From Imbroritus primus (GTDB taxonomy: Bacteria > Pseudomonadota > Gammaproteobacteria > Burkholderiales > Burkholderiaceae): a stretch of 64,000 nucleotides of DNA. Positions 55,837 to 64,000 of the stretch are shown here, piece after piece. The position numbers were made by a program, and so were the translations under genes. The notes below the pieces were generated by a model. That model saw only the letters and a program-made list of their open reading frames with translations, was not told where the DNA came from and searched no databases. The stretch is taken from contig AKCV02000015.1 in the NCBI GenBank assembly GCA_000272025.2, positions 744,001-808,000 on the forward strand, read 5' to 3'. The number at the start of each line of letters is the position of its first letter. Within the stretch, counting starts at the first letter, position 1.

Positions 55837-55902
55837 GAATGTAAATGTTTTCATTATTGTAATCTGGCGCAGAAATGCACGTCGGGTAAACGCGGCCTTG
55901 CA
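55837..55902. repeat. Tandem promoter repeat, copy 1
   Basis: 66 bp, 50 of 66 bases identical to 56034-56099, no gaps. Begins with a LacI-2 site and ends at the -35 box of promoter P1. Confidence 0.8.
55838..55855. promoter_or_regulatory. LacI-2 operator 1
   Basis: AATGTAAATGTTTTCATT, symmetric at 7 of 9 pairs, 18 bases upstream of the LacI-2 start. Matches the pattern ATGNAANNNNTTNCAT. Confidence 0.65.
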
Positions 55903-55926
55903 ATTGGCCTGAAGGTTCAATATGAT
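55898..55926 (+). promoter_or_regulatory. Promoter P1 of importer 2
   Basis: TTGCAA (55898-55903), 17 bases, TATGAT (55921-55926). The predicted start falls inside LacI-2 operator 2. Between P1 and copy 2 of the repeat there is only a 23-codon frame at 55970-56041 of doubtful meaning. Confidence 0.55.
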
Positions 55927-55929
55927 GAA

Positions 55930-55945
55930 ATGAAAGCGGTTACAT
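55930..55945. promoter_or_regulatory. LacI-2 operator 2
   Basis: ATGAAAGCGGTTACAT, symmetric at 6 of 8 pairs with central CG, on the predicted P1 start. 14 of 16 bases match the reverse complement of the site before the HisD-like gene. Confidence 0.65.
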
Positions 55946-56033
55946 GATCTCGCATCACAAAGTACCCAGATGAGCACATCAGGAGTAGCGAGACCAGGAG
56001 CCATTCCAGAAAACCAGACAGATCGAACAGGCG

Positions 56034-56099
56034 GAATGTAAATATTTTCAGTCTTGTGATGTGCTGCTGAATGATGCGTCGGGTATACGCTGACTTGCA
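56034..56099. repeat. Tandem promoter repeat, copy 2
   Basis: 66 bp, partner of 55837-55902 at 197-bp offset; ends at the -35 of promoter P2. Confidence 0.8.
56035..56052. promoter_or_regulatory. LacI-2 operator 3
   Basis: AATGTAAATATTTTCAGT, the copy-2 equivalent of operator 1, with one extra outer mismatch. Confidence 0.5.
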
Positions 56100-56123
56100 G
56101 GCTGATCGCACATCCAATAGTAT
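56095..56123 (+). promoter_or_regulatory. Promoter P2 of importer 2
   Basis: TTGCAG (56095-56100), 17 bases, TAGTAT (56118-56123). The predicted start falls within the paired GAATTC operator. Confidence 0.5.
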
Positions 56124-56127
56124 CCAA

Positions 56128-56149
56128 ATGAATTCATAGTGAATTCACT
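56128..56149. promoter_or_regulatory. Paired GAATTC operator before importer 2
   Basis: Two perfect palindromes in tandem, ATGAATTCAT (56128-56137) and AGTGAATTCACT (56138-56149), with GAATTC cores 11 bp apart. From 56130 the 19 bases differ by one base from the element at 46846 before the aldehyde dehydrogenase. Probable GntR site. Confidence 0.7.
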
Positions 56150-56190
56150 CGCAAAGCAACACCAAAACCAAAACCATTCGGAGACAGGCG

Positions 56191-56976
56191 GTGCGAGCAA
56201 AAGCGTTGTTATCCCCCCGCGGTCAGGCCGGCATCCTGACACTCGGCAGCACTCTGGCGCTGTGGTATGTGCTGACCACGGTGACCCAGATCATCAACCC
56301 CATGACTTTCCCCACTCCCGGAGAGGTCTGGGATTCCCTCGTGCAAATCGCCACCACCGGCTATGGCGATGGCCGACTCGACCAGCACGTCCTGCAAAGC
56401 GTCAAACTGGTTCTGCTGGGCTTCCTGGCTGCCATCGTCATTGGCGTTCCGCTTGGCCTGTCGATGGGCTATTCGCGCCGCGCGGAAGCCTTCTTCAATC
56501 CCGTGTTCAGCTTGATCCGGCCGATTCCGCCGCTGGCGTGGATTCCGTTGGCCATCGTCTGGCTGGGCCTGGGCGATGCCGCCAAGATCATGGTGATCTG
56601 GATGGCGGCCTTCGTGCCGGCGGTGATCAACAGCTACGCGGGCGTGCGCAATATTGAACCGCAATTGCTGGAAGCGGCCGACATGCTCGGCATCCGCCGT
56701 GGCGCGTTCGTGTGGGAGGTACTCGTGCCCGGTTCTCTGCCGATGATCTTCACTGGCCTGCGCCTGTCGCTGCAGGCGGCATGGACCACGCTAGTGGCAG
56801 GTGAACTGGTTGGCGCGCTGCTGGGCCTCGGGCATGTCCTCACACAGGGCTCGCTCGATATCTACCCGTCGATGATTCTGGTGGCCATGCTGACGATTGC
56901 CGCGCTTGGCTGGGTAATGACATGGTGCCTGGGCATGCTCGAGCGTCGCGCCATGCCGTGGAGGGCTACATCGTGA
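56191..56976 (+). CDS. ABC importer 2 permease A (SsuC/TauC family)
   Basis: A 261-aa inner-membrane permease starting with GTG behind CGGAGACAGG. Coupling loop EAADMLGIRRGAFVWEVLVPGSLPMI, conserved PIPPLAWIPLAIVWLGLG. The last bases overlap the GTG of permease B (GTGA). First gene of an operon controlled by the long regulatory gap at 55820-56190. Confidence 0.93.
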   Translation: MRAKALLSPRGQAGILTLGSTLALWYVLTTVTQIINPMTFPTPGEVWDSLVQIATTGYGDGRLDQHVLQSVKLVLLGFLAAIVIGVPLGLSMGYSRRAEAFFNPVFSLIRPIPPLAWIPLAIVWLGLGDAAKIMVIWMAAFVPAVINSYAGVRNIEPQLLEAADMLGIRRGAFVWEVLVPGSLPMIFTGLRLSLQAAWTTLVAGELVGALLGLGHVLTQGSLDIYPSMILVAMLTIAALGWVMTWCLGMLERRAMPWRATS

Positions 56977-57839
56977 GGAGTGCGAATTTGACCGCGGATC
57001 AACGGCTGACGCATCAGGCCGCACCGGCTGCGCCCGCAGCCAAGGCCAAGAAAGCCCGCCGCAGCGGGGCAGGGCAATACTGGCTGCTGTCGCTGGCAGG
57101 CTTGGTAACTTTTTTCGGAATCTGGTGGGGCGCCGCTGCCACCGGCCTGGCGCCGCCGCAGTTCCTGCCGACACCGCCCCAGGTCCTCGCACGCTTCGTC
57201 GAGTTAACCCAGGCGCCGTTTGCCAACTACACGCTGCAGACGCACCTGTGGTCAAGCCTTATGCGCTACCTGATGGGCTTCCTGCTGGCGGCAGCGATCG
57301 GTGTGCCGCTTGGCCTGCTGATGGGGTGGTTCCGCTGGCTGGACTACATCGTCTCGCCGCTGTTCGAGATCCTGCGGTTTATCGCGCCGATCGCGTGGGT
57401 GCCGTTTGCGGCACTGTGGTTCGGTACGGGGATCGGCGGGCCGGTACTGATCATCTTTGCCGGTGCGTTCCCACCCTGCGTGGTCAATGCATATCGTGGC
57501 GCCAAGTACGTGGATGCCAAGCTGCTCGAAGCGGCCCGCATGCTCGGTGCATCGTCACGCATGATCCTGCTGGAAGTCCTGCTGCCCGCTGCGCTGCCGT
57601 CGATCATGGCGGGGCTGCGTGTATCCGCCGGCCTGGGCTGGATGTCGTTGGTGGGCGCCGAGCTGATCGTGGCCTCCAGCGGTATCGGCTACATGATGGT
57701 GAAAGGCCAGAGCAATATCGATACGCCAATCGTGATGAGCGCGATGATCGCCATCGGGATCGTGGGCGGGCTGATCGATGTGCTGCTGCGCCAGATCGAA
57801 AATTTCGCGATGCGTAATCGTCGTCGTGCACTTAAGTAA
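56973..57839 (+). CDS. ABC importer 2 permease B (SsuC/TauC family)
   Basis: A 288-aa permease from GTG 56973, preceded by GGAGGG. An Ala/Lys-rich cytoplasmic N-terminus precedes six hydrophobic segments; coupling loop EAARMLGASSRMILLEVLLPAALPSI. Very like permease B of importer 1 in the core (PIAWVPFAALWFGTG versus PIAWVPFSILWLGTG). Coupled to permease A by a 4-base overlap. Confidence 0.93.
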   Translation: MRSANLTADQRLTHQAAPAAPAAKAKKARRSGAGQYWLLSLAGLVTFFGIWWGAAATGLAPPQFLPTPPQVLARFVELTQAPFANYTLQTHLWSSLMRYLMGFLLAAAIGVPLGLLMGWFRWLDYIVSPLFEILRFIAPIAWVPFAALWFGTGIGGPVLIIFAGAFPPCVVNAYRGAKYVDAKLLEAARMLGASSRMILLEVLLPAALPSIMAGLRVSAGLGWMSLVGAELIVASSGIGYMMVKGQSNIDTPIVMSAMIAIGIVGGLIDVLLRQIENFAMRNRRRALK

Positions 57840-57853
57840 AAGGATGGAAGTCG

Positions 57854-58651
57854 ATGGCCGATATCGTTTTTGACAATGTCACGCGCGTCTTCCAGCGCAA
57901 CGGCGAAGACCTGCTGACGCTGGATGGCATCAACCTGCATATCCAGGATAAGGAGTTCGTTGCTATCGTCGGACCCTCCGGCTGTGGCAAGACGACCTGC
58001 ATGCGGATGGCAGCGGGACTGGAGTTTCCGACCAGCGGCACCGTCTCGGTGGCCGGCCGCGACGTGCGCAGCCCGGGCCCGGACCGCGCGGTGGTGTTCC
58101 AGCAGTTTGCGCTGTTTCCATGGAAAACCGTGTGGGAGAACGTCGACTTCGGCCTGCGCAGCAAAGGGCTGGCGACGGGTGAACGTCGCGACATCATCGA
58201 GCATTACCTCAAGCTCATGAATCTTACCGGCTACGAAAAAGCATTCCCGCACCAGCTGTCGGGCGGCATGCAGCAACGTGTGGCGATTGCCCGCGCCTAC
58301 GCGCTCGATCCGGGCGTGCTGCTGATGGACGAACCGTTCGGTGCACTCGATGCGCAGACCCGGGTCGTCATGCAGGAAGAACTCGTGCGCCTTGCACGCG
58401 TGAATCCGCGTACGGTGCTGTTCATTACCCACGCAGTGGAAGAATCGGTGTATCTGGCCGATCGCGTGGTCATCATGACCAGCCGTCCGGGCCGCGTGAA
58501 GGAGATCATCGACATCAAGTCGGTGCGCGAAGCCAACCGCTGGGATGAACAGGCCACCATCGAAGACGTGATGGACCTCGAGTCCTTCGTGCATCTGCGC
58601 ACGCATATCTGGAAATCATTGCGTGCCGAGCACGCTGGTCACGAACATTGA
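57854..58651 (+). CDS. ABC importer 2 ATPase (SsuB/TauB family)
   Basis: A 265-aa ATPase closely resembling that of importer 1, with Walker A GPSGCGKTT (K46 in both), LSGGMQQR and LLMDEPFGALD. Fourteen bases after permease B with AAAAGGATGG upstream. In importer 1 the ATPase comes after the binding protein; here it comes before. Confidence 0.95.
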   Translation: MADIVFDNVTRVFQRNGEDLLTLDGINLHIQDKEFVAIVGPSGCGKTTCMRMAAGLEFPTSGTVSVAGRDVRSPGPDRAVVFQQFALFPWKTVWENVDFGLRSKGLATGERRDIIEHYLKLMNLTGYEKAFPHQLSGGMQQRVAIARAYALDPGVLLMDEPFGALDAQTRVVMQEELVRLARVNPRTVLFITHAVEESVYLADRVVIMTSRPGRVKEIIDIKSVREANRWDEQATIEDVMDLESFVHLRTHIWKSLRAEHAGHEH

Positions 58652-58733
58652 ATCGAATCGCTGTCTGCAAACAGGCGATGCACCGCGAGGTGTGTTGCCG
58701 TTGAATTGTCGCAGGAAAAACAAGGAGAGGAAG

Positions 58734-59792
58734 ATGCAGGGACTTCGCAAGTTGGTGAAACGCGGTGTGTGGGCGGCGGCGCTCGCCGGTATGGTCAGCA
58801 TGCAGGCCGGCGCGGCAGAACTTACGCCGATCAAGGTCAGCTACCAGCCCGCCGTGTACTGGGCGCTGCCGTTCTATGTGGCATCGGAAAAGGGTTGGTG
58901 GGCTGAGGTTGGCCTTAAGCCCGAGTTCTCGATCTTCCCCGCAGGCGTCCCGCAGATGGCAGCCTCGGCCTCGAAGTCGTGGGACGTGGGCGCGACCGGT
59001 TCCGTGCCGGCAGTACTCGGCTTCGTCCGTTTCGGCGTCAAGACCATCGGCCTGTCGAACGACGAGTCGCAAGCCAACCTGCTGCTGGTGAGCCAGTCGA
59101 AGTACGACCAGGTGAAAGCCAATCCGGCGTCGCTGAAAGGCCAGACGATCGTCCTGACCTCGAACTCGACAGGCGACTATGCCGTGCAGGCCTGCCTGAA
59201 GAAGTTTGGCCTGAGCAAGGCGGACGTCACGCTCAAGAACATGGGTCAGGCCGAGATCATTTCGGCGGTGTCGTCGAACAACGCTGACTACGCCGGCGTG
59301 TGGGCGCCGAACAGCTACACGCTGGAAGAAAAGGCCAACGCGAAGGTCCTGTGTACCGGCAAGGACGGTGGCGCAGTGGTGCCGGGTGCCCTGATCGCGC
59401 GCGGCGACTACGCCAAGGACAATCCCGAGAACGTCGCCAAGTTCCTGGCAGTGTACCTGCGGACCCAGAACTGGCTGAAGTCCAATCCGACCGAAGCCGT
59501 GGCGCTGATGAAGAAGTTCTACCAGCAGGGTGGCGTAACCATCTCGGAATCGGCGATGCAAAAGGAATTCTCGACGCGCCCGGTCTTTGACCTGCAGCAG
59601 CAGCTGGCAGCCATGGACCGTGCCAAGGGCGCTTCGCAGATGGATAGCTGGTTCACTCAGATTGCTACCTTCATGCAAGGTTCGGGCGCGCTGGCGAAGG
59701 TGCCGGCTGCGAAGGATTTCATCGACAGCAGTTACATGGCGAAGGTGCAGGCGGATCCGAAGCTCTCCGCGTTCGCCGCACAGGGTAAGTAA
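58734..59792 (+). CDS. ABC importer 2 substrate-binding protein (NMT1/SsuA-TauA type)
   Basis: A 352-aa periplasmic protein with signal peptide (VKRGVWAAALAGMVSMQAGAA) and mature start KVSYQPAVYWALPFYVASEKGWWAEVGLKP. AAGGAGAGG precedes ATG 58734. Shares with the importer-1 protein the pattern SWDVG-x5-PAVLG/PSVLG and YxxVWAPNxYxLE, so the two probably bind related ligands. Followed by a 15-bp hairpin and a terminator. Confidence 0.92.
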   Translation: MQGLRKLVKRGVWAAALAGMVSMQAGAAELTPIKVSYQPAVYWALPFYVASEKGWWAEVGLKPEFSIFPAGVPQMAASASKSWDVGATGSVPAVLGFVRFGVKTIGLSNDESQANLLLVSQSKYDQVKANPASLKGQTIVLTSNSTGDYAVQACLKKFGLSKADVTLKNMGQAEIISAVSSNNADYAGVWAPNSYTLEEKANAKVLCTGKDGGAVVPGALIARGDYAKDNPENVAKFLAVYLRTQNWLKSNPTEAVALMKKFYQQGGVTISESAMQKEFSTRPVFDLQQQLAAMDRAKGASQMDSWFTQIATFMQGSGALAKVPAAKDFIDSSYMAKVQADPKLSAFAAQGK

Positions 59793-59798
59793 GCACAG

Positions 59799-59833
59799 TT
59801 CCGGTCGACGCATGCAATATGCGTCGACCGGAA
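59799..59833 (+). other. Perfect 15-bp hairpin after the importer-2 binding protein
   Basis: TTCCGGTCGACGCAT (59799-59813), loop GCAAT, ATGCGTCGACCGGAA (59819-59833). No T-run. Probably a 3' mRNA stabiliser. Confidence 0.75.
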
Positions 59834-59836
59834 TAG

Positions 59837-61237
<1,401 letters not shown>

Positions 61238-61246
61238 ACATGGTTG

Positions 61247-61278
61247 AACGGCGCAGCCTGGCTGCGCCGTTTCAGTTT
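61247..61278 (+). terminator. Hairpin between HisD-like gene and SDR
   Basis: AACGGCGCAG (61247-61256), loop CCTGG, CTGCGCCGTT (61262-61271), then TTCAGTTT. Probably a partial terminator inside the operon. Confidence 0.55.
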
Positions 61279-61295
61279 GGAGGAGTGGCGGGGCA

Positions 61296-62063
61296 ATGGA
61301 CATCAAGCAACTATTCGATCTGCAGGGCCGTACGGCCCTGATCACAGGGGGAAACGCCGGCGTGGGTAACGCCATGGCGCGCGCCCTCGGTATGGCCGGT
61401 GCGCGCGTGGTGCTGGTGGCGCGCCGGGAGGATGTGCTGGCAAACGCCTGCGCCGACCTGCGCGCGGATGGCATTGAGGCGCATGCGCTGGCGTGCGACC
61501 TTTCCGATGCCGCAGCCGTCCGGAGCTGCGGCGAGCGTGCGCTGCAGGCCCACGGCACGATCGACATCCTGGTGAATGCCGCAGGCGTCAACTTGCGGCA
61601 GCCCTTCCAGGAGGTCACGCCGGAGGCGTGGAACCTGCATCTTGCCTTGCACCTCGGTGCGCCATTCTTCCTGACGCAGGTGCTGGCGCCGCAGATGAAG
61701 GCACGCGGCTGGGGGCGGATCATCAACATCGGCTCGCTGCAATCCTATCGCGCGTTTGCGAACAGCGCGCCATATGGCGCGGGCAAGGGCGGCATCGTCC
61801 AGCTGACTCGTGCCATCGCGCAGGAATGGTCGAAGCATGGCATCACGTGCAACGCCATCGCACCGGGCTTTTTTCCGACTGACCTGACGGCGGCGGTATT
61901 CGCCGATGAGACGTTGGCAAAGCGCAATGCCGAGGCGACGTGCATCGGCCGCAACGGGGAGTTGTCGGATCTGTATGGCGCGACAGTGTTCCTCGCCAGC
62001 GAAGCCTCCGCGTACGTCACCGGCCAGACGCTGGCGGTGGATGGCGGCTTTACCGCCAAGTAA
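61296..62063 (+). CDS. SDR oxidoreductase after the HisD-like gene
   Basis: A 255-aa classical [15 protein letters not shown] near residue 17, NAAG, catalytic Ser (INIGSLQSY), Tyr and Lys (YGAGKGGI), and ending [20 protein letters not shown] upstream. In the known HpsNOP scheme, partner dehydrogenases interconvert the diol enantiomers through the ketone, a role this gene and the next could play. Confidence 0.9.
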   Translation: MDIKQLFDLQGRTALITGGNAGVGNAMARALGMAGARVVLVARREDVLANACADLRADGIEAHALACDLSDAAAVRSCGERALQAHGTIDILVNAAGVNLRQPFQEVTPEAWNLHLALHLGAPFFLTQVLAPQMKARGWGRIINIGSLQSYRAFANSAPYGAGKGGIVQLTRAIAQEWSKHGITCNAIAPGFFPTDLTAAVFADETLAKRNAEATCIGRNGELSDLYGATVFLASEASAYVTGQTLAVDGGFTAK

Positions 62064-62143
62064 CGAGCCTCCGATGCGATCAGGCAACTGCCGCCCGTGT
62101 AGTGCGGCGAATGACGAAAATTTTGATGTGAAGGATGAGTGCC

Positions 62144-63148
62144 ATGAAAGCACTGGTATATACGCAGCCAAACGAAGTGATGGTGCAGGAGCGCCCGTAT
62201 CCCGAGGTGGCCGATGGCGAGGTGATTCTCAAGATCGACGCCGTGGGGATCTGCGGCTCCGATATGCATGCCTATCACGGGCACGATCCGCGTCGTAAAC
62301 CCGGCCTTGTGCTGGGCCACGAGTTTGCCGGCACGATCGTCGAGAGCCGTGTGCCAGCGTTGGCCACGGGGCAGCGTGTCACGGGCAACCCGCTGATTAC
62401 CTGCGGTCACTGCGAATTCTGTGTGCAGGGGCGGACCAATCTGTGTTCGAACCGCACGATGGTCGGCATGACGCGTCCGGGCGCGTTTGCCGAGTACATG
62501 TCGATTCCCGCATCGTGCATCGTCGAAATTCCGGAAGACATGTCGGCGCTGCATGCTTCGCTCACCGAGCCGGCGGCAACGGCGCTGCATGCCATCAACC
62601 TGTCGATGCGCGTACTGACGCGACCCTTGCCTGAGGCCCGCGTGCTGGTGATCGGCGGTGGCGCCATCGGGCTGCTGGCCGCGCTGCTGCTGAAATCGTA
62701 TGGCTGCCGCCATATCGACATGGCAGAAGTGAATCCATTGCGCCGGGCCTCGGCCGAACTGCATGTCGGCTGCCGGACCTACAACCCGCTCGAAGAAGCC
62801 GTCCGCGACAGCGCCTACGATTACGTGATCGATGCCGTCGGGTCCAAGGCGACGCGCAATGCCGCATTGGCCGGCGCCAAGCCGGGCAGCGTGGTAATGC
62901 ATATCGGCCTGCAGGACTGGGCCAGCGAGATCGACATGCGCAAGCTGACGCTGGCGGAGATCACCTTGCTGGGCACCTACACCTACACGATCGCCGACCT
63001 GCGTGCTGCCGTCGTCGCATTGCATGAAGGCGCATTCGGGACGTTGGAATGGGTCGAGGAACGGCCGCTGACCGAGGGCGGAAAGGCATTCCAGGATTTG
63101 GATCAGGGCAGGACTGCATCAAGCAAAATCGTGCTGACTTCACCGTAA
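62144..63148 (+). CDS. Zinc-dependent alcohol dehydrogenase (sorbitol/threonine dehydrogenase-like)
   Basis: A 334-aa medium-chain dehydrogenase. Catalytic zinc site C37, H59, E60 (GICGSD, GHEF) and structural zinc C87, C90, C93, C101 (CGHCEFCVQGRTNLC). Rossmann motif VIGGGAIG. ATG 62144 is preferred over 62135 because AAGGA lies 8 bases ahead. It would oxidise a secondary alcohol of a polyol. Third gene after importer 2. Confidence 0.92.
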   Translation: MKALVYTQPNEVMVQERPYPEVADGEVILKIDAVGICGSDMHAYHGHDPRRKPGLVLGHEFAGTIVESRVPALATGQRVTGNPLITCGHCEFCVQGRTNLCSNRTMVGMTRPGAFAEYMSIPASCIVEIPEDMSALHASLTEPAATALHAINLSMRVLTRPLPEARVLVIGGGAIGLLAALLLKSYGCRHIDMAEVNPLRRASAELHVGCRTYNPLEEAVRDSAYDYVIDAVGSKATRNAALAGAKPGSVVMHIGLQDWASEIDMRKLTLAEITLLGTYTYTIADLRAAVVALHEGAFGTLEWVEERPLTEGGKAFQDLDQGRTASSKIVLTSP

Positions 63149-63160
63149 ATCCAACCGGAT

Positions 63161-63176
63161 CCGGCCATATGGCCGG
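63161..63176 (+). terminator. Palindrome after the zinc alcohol dehydrogenase
   Basis: Perfect 16-bp palindrome CCGGCCATATGGCCGG (6-bp stem, 4-base loop), 12 bases past the stop. No T-run. Confidence 0.4.
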
Positions 63177-63262
63177 TAGATCTTCGCGCTGTACCTCGAA
63201 GGCCGGGTAGGCGCGGCTTGCTGTAGAGCATCATCTCAAACGCTGTACTGAGGCCATTTGTG

Positions 63263-63294
63263 CGAGATTCCAGGATGCGGATCCTGGAATCTCG
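63263..63294. other. Strong inverted repeat upstream of the last SDR
   Basis: 14-bp perfect arms CGAGATTCCAGGAT / ATCCTGGAATCTCG with loop GCGG. Lies 116 bases before the SDR start; no T-run. Other parts of 63177-63409 show nothing I can name. Confidence 0.6.
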
Positions 63295-63409
63295 GCGCAT
63301 AATATGCCATCGCCTTGGCATGTTGCATGGCCCGGCGTTCCTGCGCCACGCGGCATTGCCGTCGATGAACAGGTATTCCATATATTGATAATAATGGAGG
63401 AGTCAGGTG

Positions 63410-64000
63410 ATGGGTAAAGTGTGTCTTGTGACCGGTGGCACCACGGGAATCGGCCGGGCGACGGCGATTCTGGCGGCGCGCGCCGGCTACGCCGTGGCGC
63501 TGACGGGGCGCTCCGCAGCGAGCGAGCAGGCGCAGTCGGCCGTGCGCGAAATCGAGGCCGCAGGTGGCCGCGCCGTTGCGCTGTCGATGACGCTGTCGGA
63601 TCGCGCATCCATCGAGCAGGCATTCCTGGATGCCGAACGCACACTGGGTCCCATCGACGCCGTGGTCAACGCCGCCGGCACGATCAGCAAATCCGAAGTG
63701 GCGGAGCTGGACTTTGACGTGACGCTCGAATTGATGGCGAGCAATGTCGTTGGGCTGATGTATTGCTGTCGTGAAGCCGTGCGCCGCATGGCGGTATCGC
63801 GCGGCGGCAAGGGCGGGGCGATCGTCAATGTATCTTCCATGGCTGCTACCAACGGTGGCCGCGCGGCATCGTGCGCCTATGCCGCTTCCAAGGGCGCGGT
63901 CGATACCTTTACCGCCGGATTTGCCCGCGAGATCGCGGAGGATGGCGTGCGCGTCAATGCCGTGCGGCCGGGCATCATCGAAACCGCCATGACTGCCTAT
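63410..64000 (+). CDS. SDR oxidoreductase, 3' end cut by window edge
   Basis: 197 residues of a classical SDR. TGGTTGIGRATA at about residues 8-19, NAAG, catalytic Ser (VNVSSMAAT), Tyr and Lys (YAASKGAVDTF), then VNAVRPGIIETAM. GGAGG upstream of the ATG at 63410. It may belong to the same catabolic set but has a 261-base gap with its own hairpin before it. Confidence 0.9.
   Translation, partial: MGKVCLVTGGTTGIGRATAILAARAGYAVALTGRSAASEQAQSAVREIEAAGGRAVALSMTLSDRASIEQAFLDAERTLGPIDAVVNAAGTISKSEVAELDFDVTLELMASNVVGLMYCCREAVRRMAVSRGGKGGAIVNVSSMAATNGGRAASCAYAASKGAVDTFTAGFAREIAEDGVRVNAVRPGIIETAMTAY

Noticed and set aside
54779-55912. Plus-strand frame of 377 codons opposite LacI-2
   Set aside because: Antisense to a complete LacI protein; no recognisable domain.
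55970-56041. 23-residue frame between the two promoter copies
   Set aside because: Very short, weak Shine-Dalgarno, ends inside the second repeat; could be chance.
63103-63381. 92-codon minus-strand frame after the zinc alcohol dehydrogenase
   Set aside because: It spans the palindrome and the long inverted repeat and resembles no protein.

Overview
The window is chromosomal DNA of a high-GC betaproteobacterium, most likely Cupriavidus or a close relative in the Burkholderiaceae. The best marker is an intact phaC-phaA-phaB-phaR block whose PhaA (393 aa) and PhaB (246 aa) match the Cupriavidus necator enzymes in length and catalytic residues. It lies in a housekeeping context typical of the family (bamD/rluD/pgeF upstream, mfd/ispDF downstream). 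I see no insertion sequence, phage gene, integrase or CRISPR array, and no frame-broken gene.

Layout. 1-13.2 kb: housekeeping and small accessory genes: the end-cut aat, a Nudix hydrolase, initiator tRNA with promoter and terminator, a GNAT acetyltransferase, a LysR/alcohol dehydrogenase divergent pair, a RES/Xre toxin-antitoxin pair, kup, tex, an exported coiled-coil protein and a DinG-type helicase. 13.2-28.7 kb: bamD, rluD, pgeF, the PHB synthesis operon, mfd, ispDF and an OmpR/EnvZ-type two-component pair. 29-37.2 kb: the hpnCDE squalene genes of hopanoid synthesis, back to back with a two-gene RND efflux pump. 37.2-38.6 kb: tRNA-Leu(UAG) and an AhpD-like protein.

38.6-64 kb is a dense catabolic island with four regulators of three families (LacI, GntR, IclR, LacI). 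It has two SsuABC/TauABC-type ABC importers, two SDRs directly tied to them plus a third cut by the window edge, an iron-type alcohol dehydrogenase, a succinate-semialdehyde-type aldehyde dehydrogenase, a fused E1 and a lipoyl/hydrolase E2 of an acetoin-dehydrogenase-like complex, a 3-hydroxyacid dehydrogenase of the sulfolactaldehyde-reductase (YihU) type, a VOC protein, a HisD-like (HpsN-like) dehydrogenase and a zinc alcohol dehydrogenase. My reading, by inference only, is uptake and stepwise oxidation of a small diol or hydroxy acid. A C3 sulfonate such as 2,3-dihydroxypropane-1-sulfonate is the best-supported guess; no desulfonating enzyme is inside the window.

The regulatory DNA of the island is unusually readable. 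There are two LacI-type operator families, one per LacI protein. A paired GAATTC operator with 11-bp spacing occurs both before the aldehyde dehydrogenase and before the second importer, 9.3 kb apart. A double IclR-type site lies in the E1/IclR gap. A 66-bp tandem promoter duplication lies upstream of the second importer. These sites suggest that the separate operons form one cross-regulated system.
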